A DNA stretch of 64,000 nucleotides, from positions 868,001-932,000 of the forward strand of contig NZ_JAUYGV010000006.1 of the NCBI RefSeq assembly GCF_030690345.1, written 5' to 3'. Positions 18,123-27,739 of this stretch are shown piece after piece. The stretch's first letter is position 1; the number at the start of each line of letters is the position of its first letter. Source of the stretch: Rheinheimera sp. Lineage in GTDB: Bacteria > Pseudomonadota > Gammaproteobacteria > Enterobacterales > Alteromonadaceae. The position numbers were made by a program, and so were the translations under genes. A model generated the notes under the pieces. That model searched no databases and was not told the origin of the DNA. It saw only the letters and a program-made list of their open reading frames with translations.

Positions 18123-21100
18123 ATGTCTACTATTAAAAAAATGCTGCAGCTCAGTTCATTGTTGCTGGCAGCCAATATGCTGGCAGCCTGTGGTGGTGCC
18201 GATAATACTGCGCCTGGCGAAGAGCTGTTAAGCTGCGATGTACCGCTGATCCCCGATGCCAGCGGCACCAGCTGTATTGATCCGCCGCCGATATTCTGCC
18301 CGGCGCCGCAAGTGCCCACTGCCAATAATGAAAGCTGTGAAATAGGTGAAAATCCGAATGCGCCGGCGCCGGTGGTGATGGCTGGTGCTAACGAAGCTGT
18401 GCTGTTTTATAAACGGCCGCAGGATGGGGTGTATGACGGTTACCGCTTACATACCTGGAACAATGAAACCTGTGATGCCTATGCCCCATCATCAGTTGCA
18501 CCGGGCTGGGAAAACGGTTTGGTGCATAACGGTATTGACCCTAACTACGGTGCTTACTGGATTTTACAGTTAAAACCCGGCTATGCCGGAACGCCAGGCG
18601 CCTGCGGCAACTTTATTGTGCACATTGGTACCGATGATGCCGGTAAAGATCCCGGCACTGATATGCAAATGCCGTTATCCCAGGATCACCCGGATTTTGC
18701 GCGGATGAACTGGATTTTCTCCGGTGTTACCGGCGTGTTTGAATTTCCTATCGAGTCACTGGGAGTAAGTATTCAGGGCGCTGCCGCACATTGGCTGGAC
18801 CAGAATACCTTTATTTGGAATAGCGGCATTGGCGCAGCAACGCCGGTTAAGTTGTACTTTGATGCCAACGCTGCTTTAGCCATTGGCCGTGACGGTAGCC
18901 TGAGCGGTGACAGCATAGAGCTGCTGCCGGTTGAGTTGACAGAGCAGCAAAAGGCGTTGGTGCCGCATCTGGCCGACAAACCGGCCTTTAGTGCCAACTT
19001 TACTGCCGATGAAGCCAAGGCCATGGTGAAAAACCAACTGGCGCTGGCAGCATTTGGCACCGACAATGCTTTACTCAGTGCAACCTGGGTGCAGGCAGCC
19101 AAAGTATTAGATGACTTGTACACTAAAGGCGATGCTGACGCCGATGAAGCCAGCTTGGGTGTAAGTTACGAAGACGGTGCTGTCAGCGCTGCAGTATGGG
19201 CGCCAACAGCCCGTGATGTGCAGCTTAAAGTGTATGACAGCGGCCGTAACCTCACTGCTACCCATGCGATGAGCCTTGATACAGCCAGCGGAATTTGGCG
19301 TTACAGTGGCAGTGATGCGCTGGACCGCCAATTTTATCGTTATGAAGTGACGGTATATCACCCGCTGACGCGCAAAGTTGAAACCATCGAAGCGACAGAT
19401 CCCTATTCGGTTAGCGTGGCGATTAACGGCCGCTACAGCCAGTTTGTTAATCTGGCAGATGCTGACCTGGCACCGGAAGGCTGGAGCGAGCGCACTATTC
19501 CTACCGTCGCTAAACCGGAAGATATCGTGATCTATGAAGGCCATGTGCGGGATTTCTCTATCCGTGACCAAAGTGTCAGTGCCGCTAACCGTGGCAAATA
19601 TCTGGCCTTTACCGAAACTGACTCATTACCGGTTAAGCACTTAGCCTCACTGGCAGAGCATGGTTTAACGCATTTTCATTTATTGCCGCTTAATGATCAG
19701 GCCAATATTAATGAAAATGCCGCCAGCCGGATTGAGCTCAGCGATACAGTAGGCAAACTTTGTGGGTTAAAAGCCGATGCGCCGGTGTGTGGCAATACCG
19801 ATGAAAACGCTACCTTGCTATCGGTGCTGGAAGGCTATTCTGCCTTTGGCGAGAAAGCACAAGAGCTGGTGCAGGCCATTCGCAGCATAGATGGTTTTAA
19901 CTGGGGTTATGACCCGCAGCACTTTATTGCCCCGGAAGGCAGCTATGCCTCCAACCCGGACGGCGTGGCACGCATTAAAGAAGTGCGGGCAATGAACAAA
20001 GCACTGAACGATATTGGCCTGCGTACTGTGCTGGACGTGGTGTACAACCACACCAGTGCATCCGGGCTGAGTACCACGTCAGTGTTTGATAAAATTGTGC
20101 CGGGGTATTATCACCGTTATAACGAAACTAGCGGTGCCATTGAGCGTTCCACCTGCTGTGAAAACACCGCGACTGAGCATCGCATGTTTGAAAAGTTTAT
20201 GCAGGATTCTATGGTGATTCTGGCACGGGATTTTGGCTTTAACGATTTCCGCTTTGATGTGATGGGCCACCACCCGAAAGATAGCATTTTGGCTACCCGT
20301 GACGTGGTGCGCAGTGTAACCCCTGATGTGTACTTCTACGGTGAAGGCTGGAACTTTGAAGAAGTGGCCAACAACCGCTTATTTGTGCAAGCCAAACAAC
20401 AGGACATGGCAGGCTCGGGTGTAGGTACCTTTAATGACAGGCTGCGTGATGAAGTACGGGGCGCCGCGCTGTTTAGCGGTAAGGCAACTGAAGATAACCT
20501 GCGTAAACAGGATATTATCCGCATTGGCCTGGCTGGCACCTTAAAAGACTATGTGCTGGAAAGTTATCAGGGTATTGCCGGCCCGGCATCCAGTTATACC
20601 TGGAACGGTCAGGCGGCAGGTTATGCCGAAAAACCAGCTGATATTATTAACTACGTATCCAAGCACGATAACGAAACATTGTGGGACAAACTGCAATATG
20701 GTTTAGACAGCAGCATGACTAATGCCGAGCGGGTGCGGGTACAAAATATCGCCATTGCCATTCCGTTAATGAGCCAGGGCATACCATTTTTACAAATGGG
20801 CGGCGATTTCCTACGCTCTAAATCGATGGATCGCGATAGCTACGACGCGGGCGATTGGTTTAACTTTGTCGACTTTACTATGCAAAGCAACAACTTCGGT
20901 GTGGGTTTGCCATTGGCAGAGAAGAACCAAGATAACTGGGAAGCCATAGCTGGCATTTTGCTGGATCCCAATGCCAAGCCTGAACCGGAGCAAATTAGTT
21001 TTGCCAGCGCAGTGTTTAAAGAGTTTTTAAGCATCCGCGCCGGCAGCCCATTGTTCCGTTTAGCCACAGCGCAGGACGTTATCGATCGCGTTGGTTTTCA

Positions 21101-22100
21101 TAATACCGGCCAAAGCCAGACGCAGGGCTTAATTGTAATGAGCATTGATGACGGTACTGGCTTAACCGATCTTGATCCGCTGCATGATGCCCTGGTGGTC
21201 GTAATTAACGGCACAGCGCAAGAGCAAAGCCATACTATTCCTACTGCAGCCGGCTTTGATTTACACCCGCTGCAACAGGCGTCGGTAGATACCAACGTCA
21301 GTACCGCGGCTTTTGCCGCCGGTGTTGATGAAGGCAGCTTTACCGTGCCGGCTTACAGTATGGCGGTGTTTGTTAAAGCCCAGGGTGCCACGCAGGGAGC
21401 GGGCCTGGCAGCAGACGCCACCAGCGGTGCGCCGGATATCCCGCCATATGAAGCCAGCACTATTTATGTAAAAGGCGACATGAATGGCTGGAGTGCAGCA
21501 GATGCTATGACCTATGACGGCGAAGGCGTTTACTCACTGGTACTGGATTTGGCTGCCGGCAGTTATAACTTTAAAGTAGCGGACTTTGACTGGAATCCGC
21601 TGGTATTTGGCGCTGGTGCAGACGGCAACAGCGTGACCCTTGGTGCGGCAAAAACGCTGGCTAATCCCGGCGACAATCTTAATGTCGTGATCCCGAACAC
21701 GGCAACCTATGTGTTTACGCTGGATGCCAATAATAAAGATGCGCCGGTGTTAACAGTGCAGGAGCTGCCGCCTTATGGTGTGGGCACTACGGTGTATCTG
21801 AAAGGCGAGATGAACACGCCGACGTGGTCAAATGACGACCCTATGACCTATATTGGCGGCAATGTGTACAGTGTTGATGTTGCACTTGCAGTAAACAACT
21901 ACCAGTTTAAGTTTGCTGATGCCAACTGGACTACTGTGAACTATGGTGCGCAAGACGGTGCTTTTGTTCTGGGGCAGGGTAAAACACTTGAAGCTGACGG
22001 TGGCAACTTGTCGCTGAATGTCACCGAAGTGGGCACTTACCGCTTTAGCGTAGATGCCACAGACTCTGAAGCACCGGTGATGACCATCACTAAACTATAA
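18123..22100 (+). CDS. Pullulanase-type alpha-1,6-glucosidase lipoprotein (GH13)
   Basis: Cleaves alpha-1,6 branches of pullulan, amylopectin or glycogen fragments. The signal peptide ends in lipobox LAAC, so the protein is lipid-anchored, probably in the outer membrane. A pullulanase N-terminal carbohydrate domain (about 75-190) and a CBM48-like domain (VSAAVWAPTARDVQLKVY) precede the GH13 core: LDVVYNH, nucleophile Asp712 in FRFDV, acid/base Glu741 in YGEGW, and Asp849 in KHDN. The C-terminus carries two tandem domains of about 100 residues (STIYVKGDMNGW and TTVYLKGEMNTP) that look like SusE/F-type starch-binding modules. At 1325 residues it is long for the family. It lies in an operon with TonB receptor 2. 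Confidence 0.93.
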   Translation: MSTIKKMLQLSSLLLAANMLAACGGADNTAPGEELLSCDVPLIPDASGTSCIDPPPIFCPAPQVPTANNESCEIGENPNAPAPVVMAGANEAVLFYKRPQDGVYDGYRLHTWNNETCDAYAPSSVAPGWENGLVHNGIDPNYGAYWILQLKPGYAGTPGACGNFIVHIGTDDAGKDPGTDMQMPLSQDHPDFARMNWIFSGVTGVFEFPIESLGVSIQGAAAHWLDQNTFIWNSGIGAATPVKLYFDANAALAIGRDGSLSGDSIELLPVELTEQQKALVPHLADKPAFSANFTADEAKAMVKNQLALAAFGTDNALLSATWVQAAKVLDDLYTKGDADADEASLGVSYEDGAVSAAVWAPTARDVQLKVYDSGRNLTATHAMSLDTASGIWRYSGSDALDRQFYRYEVTVYHPLTRKVETIEATDPYSVSVAINGRYSQFVNLADADLAPEGWSERTIPTVAKPEDIVIYEGHVRDFSIRDQSVSAANRGKYLAFTETDSLPVKHLASLAEHGLTHFHLLPLNDQANINENAASRIELSDTVGKLCGLKADAPVCGNTDENATLLSVLEGYSAFGEKAQELVQAIRSIDGFNWGYDPQHFIAPEGSYASNPDGVARIKEVRAMNKALNDIGLRTVLDVVYNHTSASGLSTTSVFDKIVPGYYHRYNETSGAIERSTCCENTATEHRMFEKFMQDSMVILARDFGFNDFRFDVMGHHPKDSILATRDVVRSVTPDVYFYGEGWNFEEVANNRLFVQAKQQDMAGSGVGTFNDRLRDEVRGAALFSGKATEDNLRKQDIIRIGLAGTLKDYVLESYQGIAGPASSYTWNGQAAGYAEKPADIINYVSKHDNETLWDKLQYGLDSSMTNAERVRVQNIAIAIPLMSQGIPFLQMGGDFLRSKSMDRDSYDAGDWFNFVDFTMQSNNFGVGLPLAEKNQDNWEAIAGILLDPNAKPEPEQISFASAVFKEFLSIRAGSPLFRLATAQDVIDRVGFHNTGQSQTQGLIVMSIDDGTGLTDLDPLHDALVVVINGTAQEQSHTIPTAAGFDLHPLQQASVDTNVSTAAFAAGVDEGSFTVPAYSMAVFVKAQGATQGAGLAADATSGAPDIPPYEASTIYVKGDMNGWSAADAMTYDGEGVYSLVLDLAAGSYNFKVADFDWNPLVFGAGADGNSVTLGAAKTLANPGDNLNVVIPNTATYVFTLDANNKDAPVLTVQELPPYGVGTTVYLKGEMNTPTWSNDDPMTYIGGNVYSVDVALAVNNYQFKFADANWTTVNYGAQDGAFVLGQGKTLEADGGNLSLNVTEVGTYRFSVDATDSEAPVMTITKL

Positions 22101-22141
22101 CCCGTTTTACCTCCGGCTGCGGCCGGATCTTCCTGGTGTTT

Positions 22142-22166
22142 AGCCGCAGCTTGCTGCGGCTTTTTT
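22142..22166 (+). terminator. Terminator after the pullulanase gene
   Basis: AGCCGCA pairs with TGCGGCT around the loop GCTTGC, followed by six T. It lies 41 bases past the pullulanase stop codon and before the helicase gene. Confidence 0.85.
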
Positions 22167-22277
22167 CATCTTTGTTGGTGCTCAGCGCGTTTTTGCTGTA
22201 AGCTGCGCGCCCCTCCGTTTGGGAGGCCACTGCAGCTGCGGCAGTTTTGTTTCGCAGCATTACCTGCGGGATATCGC

Positions 22278-23537
22278 ATGCAATTTACTGATTTAAACTT
22301 GTCGGCTGCGCTGCTTAAAGCCATTGCTGACAAAGGCTATACCACTCCTTCTCCTATTCAGCTGCAGGCTATTCCTGCGGTGCTGGGCGGCCGCGACTTA
22401 ATGGCCGCTGCTCAAACCGGTACCGGCAAAACAGCCGGCTTTACCTTGCCTTTGCTGCAATTACTGACTGACGGCGCTAAAGTACAACCAAACCAGGTGC
22501 GGGCACTTATTTTAACGCCAACGCGCGAGCTGGCGGCCCAAGTGGCTGAAAGCGTAGCGGTGTACGGTAAATACCTGCCGCTGAAAAGCGCCGTGGTATT
22601 TGGCGGCGTAAAAATTAACCCACAGATGATGGCACTGCGTCGTGGTGTGGATATCTTAGTGGCGACGCCTGGCCGCCTGCTGGATTTATACCAACAAAAT
22701 GCGGTGCGCTTTACCCAACTGGAAGTGTTGGTATTGGATGAAGCTGACCGCATGTTGGACATGGGCTTTATTAACGACATTAAAAAAGTGCTGGCGCTGT
22801 TGCCGAAAAAACGCCAGAACCTGCTGTTTTCTGCCACCTTCTCTGATGATATTCGCAGACTGGCCAAAGGCCTGGTAAACGATCCGCTGGAAGTGTCGGT
22901 CAGCCCGGCCAACACCACGGCCGAGCGGGTAGAGCAGGTGATTTATCCGGTGGATAAAAACCGCAAAGCTGCGCTGGTAACCAAACTGATTAACGACAAT
23001 AACTGGCAACAAGTACTTATTTTTACCAAAACCAAGCATATGGCAAACAAGCTAAGCCTGCATTTGGAAACTGCCGGGATTAAGGCGGCGCCTATTCATG
23101 GCAATAAAAGCCAGAATGCCCGCACCAAAGCCCTGGCTGATTTTAAAAAGGGTGAGATCCGCGCTCTGGTGGCTACCGACATCGCGGCCCGGGGCCTGGA
23201 CATTGATCAACTGCCACAGGTGGTGAATTATGAGCTGCCCAATGTTGCGGAAGATTATGTGCACCGTATCGGCCGCACCGGCCGCGCCGGTGCCGCCGGC
23301 CACGCCGTATCGCTGGTATGCGCCGATGAAAGCAAAGAGTTAGCCGGCATTGAACGTTTGATTAAGCAAGAGCTGACGCGTCAGGTGTTGGCAGGTTTTG
23401 AACCGGTAAATGTGTTGCCCGGGTCTAAGTTAAATACTAAGCCTTATAAACCAAAGAAACCTAAAGCGGCGCGGCCGGAACATCGTGATGGTCAGCGCCC
23501 GCCACAGCAGCGTTCAGCGGCTAAACCTGCGCGTTAA
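22278..23537 (+). CDS. rhlE: DEAD-box RNA helicase, RhlE type
   Basis: An ATP-dependent RNA helicase of the cytoplasm. It has the Q motif ([13 protein letters not shown]), Walker [31 protein letters not shown] in [21 protein letters not shown] and [10 protein letters not shown]. The start MQFTDLNL and the 419-residue length with a basic Lys/Pro/Arg-rich tail fit RhlE, which acts in ribosome maturation and RNA turnover. It stands alone between two terminator-bounded units, with no operon partner. Other DEAD-box types cannot be fully excluded. Confidence 0.9.
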   Translation: MQFTDLNLSAALLKAIADKGYTTPSPIQLQAIPAVLGGRDLMAAAQTGTGKTAGFTLPLLQLLTDGAKVQPNQVRALILTPTRELAAQVAESVAVYGKYLPLKSAVVFGGVKINPQMMALRRGVDILVATPGRLLDLYQQNAVRFTQLEVLVLDEADRMLDMGFINDIKKVLALLPKKRQNLLFSATFSDDIRRLAKGLVNDPLEVSVSPANTTAERVEQVIYPVDKNRKAALVTKLINDNNWQQVLIFTKTKHMANKLSLHLETAGIKAAPIHGNKSQNARTKALADFKKGEIRALVATDIAARGLDIDQLPQVVNYELPNVAEDYVHRIGRTGRAGAAGHAVSLVCADESKELAGIERLIKQELTRQVLAGFEPVNVLPGSKLNTKPYKPKKPKAARPEHRDGQRPPQQRSAAKPAR

Positions 23538-23696
23538 GCTCGATGTGGTTTAAGCAAAAAGGCAGGATCTAAGCTGCTCTGCTAGAATGATATTTCCAAA
23601 TGATGCCTGCTATTTTGCCGGCATTAAGCCGGAGATAAACAAAACTGTGAACAGCACACAAATAGCCTTAGTGTTTCTACCCGGTGTTTGCCTGCG

Positions 23697-24101
23697 ATGA
23701 AATGGCTGTTACTGCTTTGCCAACTGCTGCTGTTGCCGCTTGAAGCGACGACTGTGGTGGTGCACAGCTCAGTGCCGGCCAATAGCCTTAGCCAAAGCCA
23801 GCTGCGGAATATTTTTACCCTGCGCCAGACGCAGTGGCCGGATGGCAGCCCGGTGAAAATCATAGTGCTAAACGATAACTCCCCGATACATCAGCGCTTT
23901 TGCCGCGAACAGCTGCGGCTGTTTCCTTATCAGTTAAACAGTATTTGGGATAAGCGTAGCTTTTCCGGCACCGGCCGCCGGCCGCAACAGGTAGACAATA
24001 TCGCTGCTATGCTGGCGCTACTGCGCACTGAGCCCGGCGCCATCGGCTATGTGGAGCAGTATACTGCTGAGCCGGCCATAAAGGAGGTGCGCATTGAATA
24101 A
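23697..24101 (+). CDS. Small PstS-like periplasmic protein
   Basis: A 134-residue secreted protein. A signal peptide (MKWLLLLCQLLLLPLEA) is followed by a compact domain resembling part of the PBP-like phosphate-binding fold: LSQSQLRNIFTLRQTQWPDGSPVKI and the end RTEPGAIGYVE. Both blocks are typical of short PstS-like proteins encoded beside porins and signalling proteins. It is about half the length of a true PstS, so one lobe is missing, and it may act as a sensor rather than a transporter subunit. A TTG at 23688 could also start it. It overlaps the next gene by 8 bases. Confidence 0.75.
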   Translation: MKWLLLLCQLLLLPLEATTVVVHSSVPANSLSQSQLRNIFTLRQTQWPDGSPVKIIVLNDNSPIHQRFCREQLRLFPYQLNSIWDKRSFSGTGRRPQQVDNIAAMLALLRTEPGAIGYVEQYTAEPAIKEVRIE

Positions 24102-25275
24102 GCAGCTACTTTGTACCCTGGCTTTAACCTGGTTTATGTTATTCAGCACAGCCGTAGCGGCGGACGACTTTGTTTGGCAGGGTTTTGCTGCCCAGGGGCT
24201 GATCCGCGCTGCCGACAGCAGTTATGTTAATAACAGCGGCAAAACCTCAGCGGCATTAACAGAGCTGGGGCTGAACGGCCGCTATCGTTTGGCACCTGAC
24301 TGGCATCTGGCCGGCCAGGTGGTGTACCTCGATGGTGGCAATCGTTATCCGCAAGGGGGCAGGCTGGATTATCTGTTTTTGGATTGGGCGCTGTATAATG
24401 CGGCTGATTGGCAAGCGAATATGTACTTTGGCCGCTTTAAAAATCAGCACTGGTTATATTCCGAGACCCGGGACGTACCTTTTACGAGGCCGTCGATTAT
24501 TTTACCGCAGTCGGTATATTTCGATAGTTTTCGCGATATTGCTGTCGGCACTGACGGTGTGGCGCTGCAAGTACGTAATTCGGGCAACTATGGTGATCTG
24601 ACCTTCAACTGGAGTTTCGGTACAGTGCCGGTGTCGCGCGAGCAAAGCAGGCAGCTGCTGGGACAGCAAACCCGGGGTGACACCCGGATGAATCATGATC
24701 ACAAAGCCAGTTTGTATTGGCAATCCCTGCAGAGCAGGTTTAGTTACGGTATCGTTATCCAGGAAGCGACCTTTGATTACAGGCGTGGTAGTACGGAATT
24801 ACTCAGTAATGCCAGCTTTACTTCACAGCGGGTGATGCTGACTGCACGTTATCAGAGCCAGTACTGGCAACTAAGCGCTGAGCTACAGCAAGAGGTTGTT
24901 ACGACAGAGGGATTTTTCCTGCCGCAATTTACACGTAAGCAGTTTGGTCAAGGCGGCTACGTTATGTTGCAGTACTATTGGTCGGCAGATCTGAGGTTGT
25001 TTACCACTATTGATTATGCCGTTATCGACAAAGATGATCGCCATGGTAAAAAGCTGCAGCAAATGACCGGAGGCGCCATCCCTTCGTACTTCGGCTATCA
25101 ACATACCTTGAATGTTGGCAGCAGTATTGATTTGAACCAAAGTTGGCGGCTTAATGCGGAGGTGCATTGGGTAAAGGGCGCAGGGCGACTTGCCCCGGTC
25201 ATTCAACCTGATGTTGCCCGTAACAATAGCGAGTACTGGCAGGTATTTGCTCTGCAGCTGATGTACCGGTTCTGA
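24094..25275 (+). CDS. Porin-like outer membrane beta-barrel
   Basis: A 393-residue protein with a signal peptide (cleaved near TAVAAD) and many amphipathic strands with aromatic girdles (WHLAGQVVYLDGGNRY, WQANMYFGRFKNQHW), ending in LMYRF as outer membrane barrels do. The start is TTG 24094 behind a near-perfect AAGGAGGT five bases away, an unusual strong-site/weak-codon pair. It overlaps the PstS-like gene by 8 bases and touches the next start codon (TGATG), so the three are translated together. The substrate is unknown; a phosphate or organophosphate link is only suggested by neighbours. Confidence 0.8.
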   Translation: MNKQLLCTLALTWFMLFSTAVAADDFVWQGFAAQGLIRAADSSYVNNSGKTSAALTELGLNGRYRLAPDWHLAGQVVYLDGGNRYPQGGRLDYLFLDWALYNAADWQANMYFGRFKNQHWLYSETRDVPFTRPSIILPQSVYFDSFRDIAVGTDGVALQVRNSGNYGDLTFNWSFGTVPVSREQSRQLLGQQTRGDTRMNHDHKASLYWQSLQSRFSYGIVIQEATFDYRRGSTELLSNASFTSQRVMLTARYQSQYWQLSAELQQEVVTTEGFFLPQFTRKQFGQGGYVMLQYYWSADLRLFTTIDYAVIDKDDRHGKKLQQMTGGAIPSYFGYQHTLNVGSSIDLNQSWRLNAEVHWVKGAGRLAPVIQPDVARNNSEYWQVFALQLMYRF

Positions 25276-27710
25276 TGATGCCGCGCTATCTGAGTTTATC
25301 CTGGAAAATTCTGCTGCTAATGCTCAGCATGTTGCTGCTGTTATTGCTGTGGTTCACCGGGCTGTCGTTATTGCATATGAATGAACAATTCAACCGGCAA
25401 CAAGCCCAGCGTAAAGCCCAGGGCCAACAGTACTTTGAATTTTATAATCAGTCTTCTGCGCAGCAGTTGCTGACCTGGCTGCAAACGCACGTTGAACTGC
25501 AACAATTACATCTGGCGGACGATTTTGATCAGTTTGCTACTGGTTTAGCCACGCAACTGGAGCCTTTGCAGCAAAACTTTGCTGTGCGTCAGCTCAGTTT
25601 GTTTGGCCCGCAGCAGCAACTGTTGTATCGCAGCAACGCGGCCTTACCCGGCAACAGCAATGATATAGTGGCACGCACCCTGGCTGAGCATAGTCCGCAG
25701 ACGCTGATAAGCTGCGACGTACAATGCGATAAACTGCTGACATTGCCGCTACTGGACCGCCATGGCGAAGTGGCGGTGTTACTGGCCACTACCGATATGA
25801 CAGAGGTGCTGTTTAACCTGCATCAGGCACTGGGCGTTGAGGTGGCCATTTTACGTGACAGCACCGACAACAACGGCCTGCAACGTTTTACCTTGCTGCA
25901 GGCGTCAGACCATCAGCTGTTGCAACAGCTTTATCAAGTGCTGCCGGCACAGTTTGATATGGCGCAGGCGCGCCGCGACGGCCTGGTGTTAACGCTGCAA
26001 CAGCACAGTTATTATCTGCATTTTATTACACTGGACCCGGCCGGCAACGGCTCTCATTTACTGTTGATGCTCGAAGATGTCAGCGCAGCGGTAACAGAAA
26101 ACCGGCGCTATCAACGTCGTATTATCGCAGTGGCAGGGGGCTGTTTTCTGGCGTTGTTATTACTTATTACTCTGGTTACACGGCGTATCAGCCGGCGTAT
26201 TTTGCAGTTGGCAAGAGCGTTGCCGCTGCTGGCGCAGCGCCGTTATGCCGCGTTTAGACAACAAAGCACCTTACAGCCGGGGTTATTGCAAGATGAACTG
26301 ACAACCTTCGCTGACTCGGTGTTGACACTGAGTCATGAACTGGAAACTCTTGACCAGCAACTGCAGGAAAATACCACCAATTTGCAGAAAATGGCTATGT
26401 TTGACCAACTTACCGGGCTTGCTAATCGTAATATGCTGCAATATCAGCTTAATCTGGCATTGGCGGGGTTACAGCACCAGCCCGGCTATGTTGGCTTATT
26501 GTTTCTGGATCTGGATAATTTTAAAGACATCAATAACAGCCGCAGCCATGCGGTGGGGGATTTGTTACTTATTGAAACGGCACAACGCTTAAAAAGTCTG
26601 GCACAGCCGTCTGATGTAGTGTGTCGTTTTGGCGGCGATGAATTCGCCATAGTACTTATGCATATAAGTACACCAGAGCAAGCAGAGCAATTAGCAGCCA
26701 GAGTGTTAGCACTGTTTGATACCGGCTTTACGCCGGAACAAGGCATGGTGTCGCTAAGTGCCAGCATTGGCGTGGCCTGCAGCGCAGATGCCGGTTTTGC
26801 CGCAGAGGAGCTAATCCGCCGTGCAGATTTGGCTATGTATCAGGCGAAACATAACGGCCGCAATCGTTGCTTTGTGTTTGCTGAGCAGATGTCCTCCGAT
26901 TTAGCCAACCGCATGCAACTGGAGGCAGAATTACGCCAGGCCTTGGCACAGCAGCAATTCAGCTTAAGTTTGCAACCACAGGTTAACTTAACCACAGGCA
27001 TGCTCTGTGGCTTTGAGGCCTTACTACGCTGGCAGCATCCGCAGCGCGGTATGGTGGCGCCGGATGAATTTATCAGCGTGTTGGAGCAAGCGCAGTTGAT
27101 GCCGGAAGTAGGTTACTGGGTATTTGAGCGGAGTTGTCAGCACTGCGTAGCGTTAAAAGAGCTGGGGCTGCCGCAGGTGGTGATAGCGGTTAACCTGTCG
27201 GCAGATCAGTTTCTCGACCGTAATCTGCCGGACAACTTTGCCGCCATTTTACAAAAGTATGCGCTCAGTGCCGGCCACTTTGAACTGGAACTGACAGAAA
27301 GCACCCTGGTGAGCCATGTCAGTGAAACACTGGATGTAATGCATCGCTTAAAAGCACAGGGTTTTGCCTTTGCTATTGATGATTTTGGCACCGGTTATTC
27401 GTCGCTGAATTATCTGAAACAGATGCCGGTAAGTACTATCAAGATCGACCGTAGTTTTGTCATGGGTATGCTGGATAACCCGGCAGATCATCAGATAGTG
27501 GCATCAACCATTGCCATGGTGCATAAACTGGGGTTGAAAGTGGTGGCCGAAGGGGTCGAGTCGCTGGCGCATTTACAACTTTTGCAGCAACACAGCTGTG
27601 ATTTCGCTCAGGGCTATTATTTATCACGGCCACTGCCGGAAGCGCAGCTGGCGGATTTTGTGACTCACCAGGTGTTACAGCAGCAGTGGCCGGCGTCGTT
27701 ATTGCCCTGA
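25275..27710 (+). CDS. Membrane GGDEF-EAL protein (cyclic-di-GMP turnover)
   Basis: An 811-residue inner membrane protein. The first membrane helix is at about 11-32, a periplasmic sensor region of about 240 residues follows, and the second helix is at about 281-301. A coiled linker leads to a GGDEF domain with intact GGDEF at 453-457 and an EAL domain with intact EAL at 581-583 and DDFGTGYSSL. Both cyclase and phosphodiesterase motifs are complete, so net activity cannot be told. Its start overlaps the porin stop codon by one base. The periplasmic part probably senses the PstS-like or porin partner; this is inference. Confidence 0.9.
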   Translation: MMPRYLSLSWKILLLMLSMLLLLLLWFTGLSLLHMNEQFNRQQAQRKAQGQQYFEFYNQSSAQQLLTWLQTHVELQQLHLADDFDQFATGLATQLEPLQQNFAVRQLSLFGPQQQLLYRSNAALPGNSNDIVARTLAEHSPQTLISCDVQCDKLLTLPLLDRHGEVAVLLATTDMTEVLFNLHQALGVEVAILRDSTDNNGLQRFTLLQASDHQLLQQLYQVLPAQFDMAQARRDGLVLTLQQHSYYLHFITLDPAGNGSHLLLMLEDVSAAVTENRRYQRRIIAVAGGCFLALLLLITLVTRRISRRILQLARALPLLAQRRYAAFRQQSTLQPGLLQDELTTFADSVLTLSHELETLDQQLQENTTNLQKMAMFDQLTGLANRNMLQYQLNLALAGLQHQPGYVGLLFLDLDNFKDINNSRSHAVGDLLLIETAQRLKSLAQPSDVVCRFGGDEFAIVLMHISTPEQAEQLAARVLALFDTGFTPEQGMVSLSASIGVACSADAGFAAEELIRRADLAMYQAKHNGRNRCFVFAEQMSSDLANRMQLEAELRQALAQQQFSLSLQPQVNLTTGMLCGFEALLRWQHPQRGMVAPDEFISVLEQAQLMPEVGYWVFERSCQHCVALKELGLPQVVIAVNLSADQFLDRNLPDNFAAILQKYALSAGHFELELTESTLVSHVSETLDVMHRLKAQGFAFAIDDFGTGYSSLNYLKQMPVSTIKIDRSFVMGMLDNPADHQIVASTIAMVHKLGLKVVAEGVESLAHLQLLQQHSCDFAQGYYLSRPLPEAQLADFVTHQVLQQQWPASLLP

Positions 27711-27739
27711 CGCCGGCTGCTGCTTAAACGCCGCGCAAA

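Noticed and set aside
23538..23696. Pho box before the PstS-like gene
   Set aside because: CTGTGAACAGCACAC near 23645 has only one half-like site and wrong spacing.
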